From positions 19,648-83,647 of the forward strand of contig JAFXFF010000032.1 of NCBI GenBank assembly GCA_017520705.1: a DNA stretch of 64,000 bases, given 5' to 3'. The notes under the pieces were generated by a model. The model was given only the letters and a program-made list of their open reading frames with translations. It was not told where the DNA came from and searched no databases. Below, one piece after another: positions 61,815-64,000 of this stretch (its first letter is position 1; every line of letters begins with the position of its first letter). This DNA comes from Clostridia bacterium (GTDB lineage: Bacteria; Bacillota; Clostridia; Oscillospirales; Acutalibacteraceae). The translations under genes were made by a program, and so were the position numbers.

Positions 61815-63677
61815 TTGCCGGCTTTTTTTAATTCCCGAGATCTACAATATCGCGCTCCCTTCGGGGCGGTGGCGGAGAATACCGTTGTCACCTTGCGGGT
61901 GTGTATGCCCCGCGATTGGGGTTGCCACGGCGTGGCGCTTTTTGTCGTGCGCGATGGCCAATTGGCACAAGAGTATTCTTGCCGTTGGGACGGGATGAAC
62001 GGCGACAGCCACGAGTGGTGGCGTGTGGAGTTTACTCCCTCCGAGGCGGGCATTTACTGGTACGCTTTCCATCTGGAGGTGGCGCTGGGCAGCGGTTGGC
62101 TGGTGCGCCAAGCTGATGGAACAGCCGCCTATTCTCCCAATGTGGATGGTCCCCGCTGGCAGCTCACCTGCTACGAGGCAGGGTTCACTACCCCTGATTG
62201 GCTGGCTGGCGGCATCCTCTACCAGATTTTCCCCGATCGCTTTGCTTTTTCGGGTGAGCCTAAGGAGGGGGTGCCCTCCGATCGGGTGATGCATACCGAG
62301 TGGGCGGAGCAGCCTGAGTGGCGCCCTGACCAAAACGGCCGCGTGTGGAACAATGATTTTTTCGGCGGTGATCTTAAAGGCATCGAGCAAAAACTGGATT
62401 ACCTGCAGTCTTTGGGAGTCACCTGCATTTACCTTAATCCCATTTTCGAGTCCCATTCCAATCACCGCTACGACACGGCGGATTACAGTCGCATCGATCC
62501 TTTGCTGGGAGACGAGTCGGATTTCGCATCTCTCGCCGCTGCGGCTAAGGAGCGAGGCATCCGTGTGATGCTGGACGGCGTGTTCAGCCATACGGGGGCT
62601 GATAGCGTCTATTTTAATCGCGAGCGCCGCTATGCCGGCGCCGGCGCCCACAATTCTTTGGTTTCTCCCTATTCCGATTGGTATCATTTCCGCCGTTGGC
62701 CGAATGAGTACGATTCTTGGTGGGGTTTTGACACGCTCCCTGAGGTAGACGAGCTTTCTCCTGCTTTTATGCAGTACATCAACGGCGAGGGCGGCATTGT
62801 GTCCCGTTGGTTGGGGGCAGGCGCCTCCGGCTGGCGCCTGGACGTGGCGGACGAGCTGCCCGATGGTTTCCTGGATGCCCTGCGCCGACGGGTCAAAGCA
62901 ACCGACCCCGACGCCCTTGTGTTGGGCGAGGTGTGGGAGGACGCTTCCACAAAGGAGAGCTACGGCCATCGCCGCCGCTATCTGCTGGGACGGCAGTTGG
63001 ACAGCGTGATGAATTATCCCTTCCGCGACGCGATCCTTTGCTTTTTGCTGGGCGGCAGCGGCGATGGGTTTATTCGTGATGTGTGGACCGTGGTGGAGAA
63101 TTATCCCCCACAGACTTTGCGTTTGTTGATGAATCACATCGGCACCCACGATACCGAGCGCGCCCTCACTCTGCTTGGTGGCGAACCCTCTTGTGGCCGC
63201 GGTCGCGCTTGGCAGGCGCAGCAGCGCCTCGGTGATGAGGATCGCGCTTTGGCTCTGCGCCGTCTGCGGCTGGCGACTCTGTTGCAGTTTGCTCTCCCCG
63301 GTGTGCCCTGCATCTATTACGGTGATGAGGTGGGCATGGAGGGTTACCGCGACCCCTTTAATCGGGGCACCTATCCCTGGGGCGGTGAGGACACCGACCT
63401 GCTGGCATGGTATCGTCGCTTGGGCGCCTGCCGTCGCGAGGCGCCTGCGTTGGCGGAGGGAGCGTTTTGCCCTGTTCCGACCACGGGGAGTGTGGCTTGT
63501 TTTGTCCGCCGTCGCGGCGAGGACGCGCTGCTCTGCGCCGTTAATCGCGGAAGTGCCGAGAGCCGTGTTGACCTGCCTTTTGATTTTGTGGGCGCCCGCA
63601 TTTGTGTGGGTGACGGCAGGGTGGAGGGGCACACGCTGGTGCTCCCGCCTCTCAGCGGCGTTTGGATGCGTTTGTGA
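61815..63677 (+). CDS. GH13 alpha-amylase, neopullulanase/cyclomaltodextrinase type
   Basis: Cytoplasmic glycoside hydrolase family 13 enzyme of 620 residues, no signal peptide. An N-terminal beta domain (about 1-120) is followed by the barrel: GGILYQIFPDRF, DGVFSHTGADS (region I), GWRLDVADE (nucleophile Asp), LGEVWED (acid Glu) and NHIGTHDTER (third Asp). The layout fits neopullulanase/maltogenic amylase, which cut pullulan or cyclodextrins. TTG start at 61815 because AGGAGG at 61801-61806 is eight bases upstream; the GTG at 61806 lies inside that site. Confidence 0.93.
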   Translation: MPAFFNSRDLQYRAPFGAVAENTVVTLRVCMPRDWGCHGVALFVVRDGQLAQEYSCRWDGMNGDSHEWWRVEFTPSEAGIYWYAFHLEVALGSGWLVRQADGTAAYSPNVDGPRWQLTCYEAGFTTPDWLAGGILYQIFPDRFAFSGEPKEGVPSDRVMHTEWAEQPEWRPDQNGRVWNNDFFGGDLKGIEQKLDYLQSLGVTCIYLNPIFESHSNHRYDTADYSRIDPLLGDESDFASLAAAAKERGIRVMLDGVFSHTGADSVYFNRERRYAGAGAHNSLVSPYSDWYHFRRWPNEYDSWWGFDTLPEVDELSPAFMQYINGEGGIVSRWLGAGASGWRLDVADELPDGFLDALRRRVKATDPDALVLGEVWEDASTKESYGHRRRYLLGRQLDSVMNYPFRDAILCFLLGGSGDGFIRDVWTVVENYPPQTLRLLMNHIGTHDTERALTLLGGEPSCGRGRAWQAQQRLGDEDRALALRRLRLATLLQFALPGVPCIYYGDEVGMEGYRDPFNRGTYPWGGEDTDLLAWYRRLGACRREAPALAEGAFCPVPTTGSVACFVRRRGEDALLCAVNRGSAESRVDLPFDFVGARICVGDGRVEGHTLVLPPLSGVWMRL

Positions 63678-63686
63678 ATACTGTAC

Positions 63687-63720
63687 AAAAAGAGCCACCT
63701 TGCTTGCGGGTGGCTCTTTC
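63687..63720 (+). terminator. Terminator after the GH13 gene
   Basis: AGAGCCACC / GGTGGCTCT stem with TTTC after it, just past the stop. Confidence 0.88.
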
Positions 63721-63734
63721 TGCACCCTAAATCT

Positions 63735-63743
63735 TGTGGATAA
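63735..63743 (+). promoter_or_regulatory. Single consensus DnaA box upstream of the rRNA promoter
   Basis: TGTGGATAA, an exact DnaA box, 75 bases before the -35 of the strong promoter at 63818. One isolated box; significance unproven. Confidence 0.4.
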
Positions 63744-63817
63744 AACGGCACAAAAAACACTACATTTTGGGGCGAAAAATTCCTCAAAAAAAGTACGTAA
63801 AAATCGCAAAAAAGGTG

Positions 63818-63846
63818 TTGACAAACCCCTTGCGTTGTGGTATTAT
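63818..63846 (+). promoter_or_regulatory. Strong promoter, probably of an rRNA operon
   Basis: TTGACA (63818-63823), 17-base spacer, TATTAT (63841-63846). The upstream 60 bases are rich in A runs like an UP element. The leader that follows is of rRNA type. Confidence 0.85.
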
Positions 63847-64000
63847 AGCAACACCGCGTAAAAAACGCGGCGGTTTTGCGAGCCTTTTCGCAGTGAGGAC
63901 CTTGAAAATTAAACAGTGTAAGACAAGAACGAAAACACACACAATACCCGTTAATTCTTACTCAGTATGAGAAGAATCCGGAAACAAGAAATTGTTTTCA
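63847..64000 (+). other. rRNA-operon-type leader; 16S gene expected beyond the window
   Basis: Contains CCGCGTAAAAAACGCGG (small hairpin at about 63856-63872) and GAGGACCTTGAAAATTAAACAG, a phrase typical of the DNA before 16S genes in Clostridia, then AT-rich spacer. No 16S start sequence appears before position 64000, so the gene itself is not in the window. Confidence 0.7.

Noticed and set aside
61901..63079. Overlapping frames within the GH13 gene
   Set aside because: Other-frame shadows; all GH13 motifs lie in the single frame 61815-63677.

Overview
The window looks like chromosome from a GC-rich, endospore-forming member of the Clostridia, most like Oscillospiraceae/Ruminococcaceae. This rests on the gyrase, recF and parAB gene set near the replication origin, the spore genes gpr and spoIIP, remB, the small SRP RNA beside dnaX, and the abundant palindromic repeats in the intergenic DNA. 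The species cannot be named from the sequence alone.

Layout. Positions 1-25.4 kb are entirely on the + strand: yaaA (cut by the window edge)-recF-remB-gyrB-unknown membrane protein-DUF559 endonuclease-gyrA, then mnmG-rsmG, a Noc/ParB paralogue, tRNA-Arg(CCU), a uracil permease, soj/parA and parB. Three perfect parS sites lie between rsmG and parA. Next come an acyl-ACP thioesterase, an unknown protein, a preQ1-riboswitch-controlled QueT transporter, a zinc ABC transporter (znuA-C-B) and a giant YfhO membrane protein. From 25.4 to 38 kb most genes are on the - strand: PTS IIC, DUF1540, a polysaccharide deacetylase, an orphan ABC ATPase, smpB, dnaX-ybaB-recR, SRP RNA, a pair of small XRE regulators, rpsT and lepA; gpr is on +. 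From 38 to 51.8 kb come thuA, prmA, rsmE, a surface protein, a lipoprotein barnase with its barstar, spoIIP, mnmE, a YwaF-like protein, a PlsC acyltransferase, a hydrolase and a PNPOx-like protein. From 51.8 to 59.9 kb lies an array of five Thr-linker lipoproteins carrying seven SGNH (DUF4886-like) domains, plus a domain-less stub. A PHP phosphatase, a His-rich membrane protein and a GH13 amylase follow. The last 180 bases hold a strong promoter and an rRNA-type leader, so a 16S gene probably starts just past the window.

Four points stand out. (1) A hairpin-ended repeat family surrounds an AT-rich DUF559 nuclease gene between gyrB and gyrA. It also occurs as short non-coding copies, one splitting prmA from rsmE. 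One copy of this family is read in frame inside dnaX, and a copy of a related family is read in frame inside queT. (2) In the SGNH lipoprotein array, two proteins pair a catalytically degenerate N-terminal domain with an intact C-terminal one. (3) A predicted surface-anchored barnase, with an extra middle domain, sits directly upstream of barstar. (4) mnmG/rsmG/parAB lie directly downstream of gyrA on the same strand, whereas in many Firmicutes they lie on the other side of oriC. Between the two blocks is an AT-rich segment with four DnaA-box-like sites.

All calls come from reading the sequence by eye; no database search, folding program or alignment was run.
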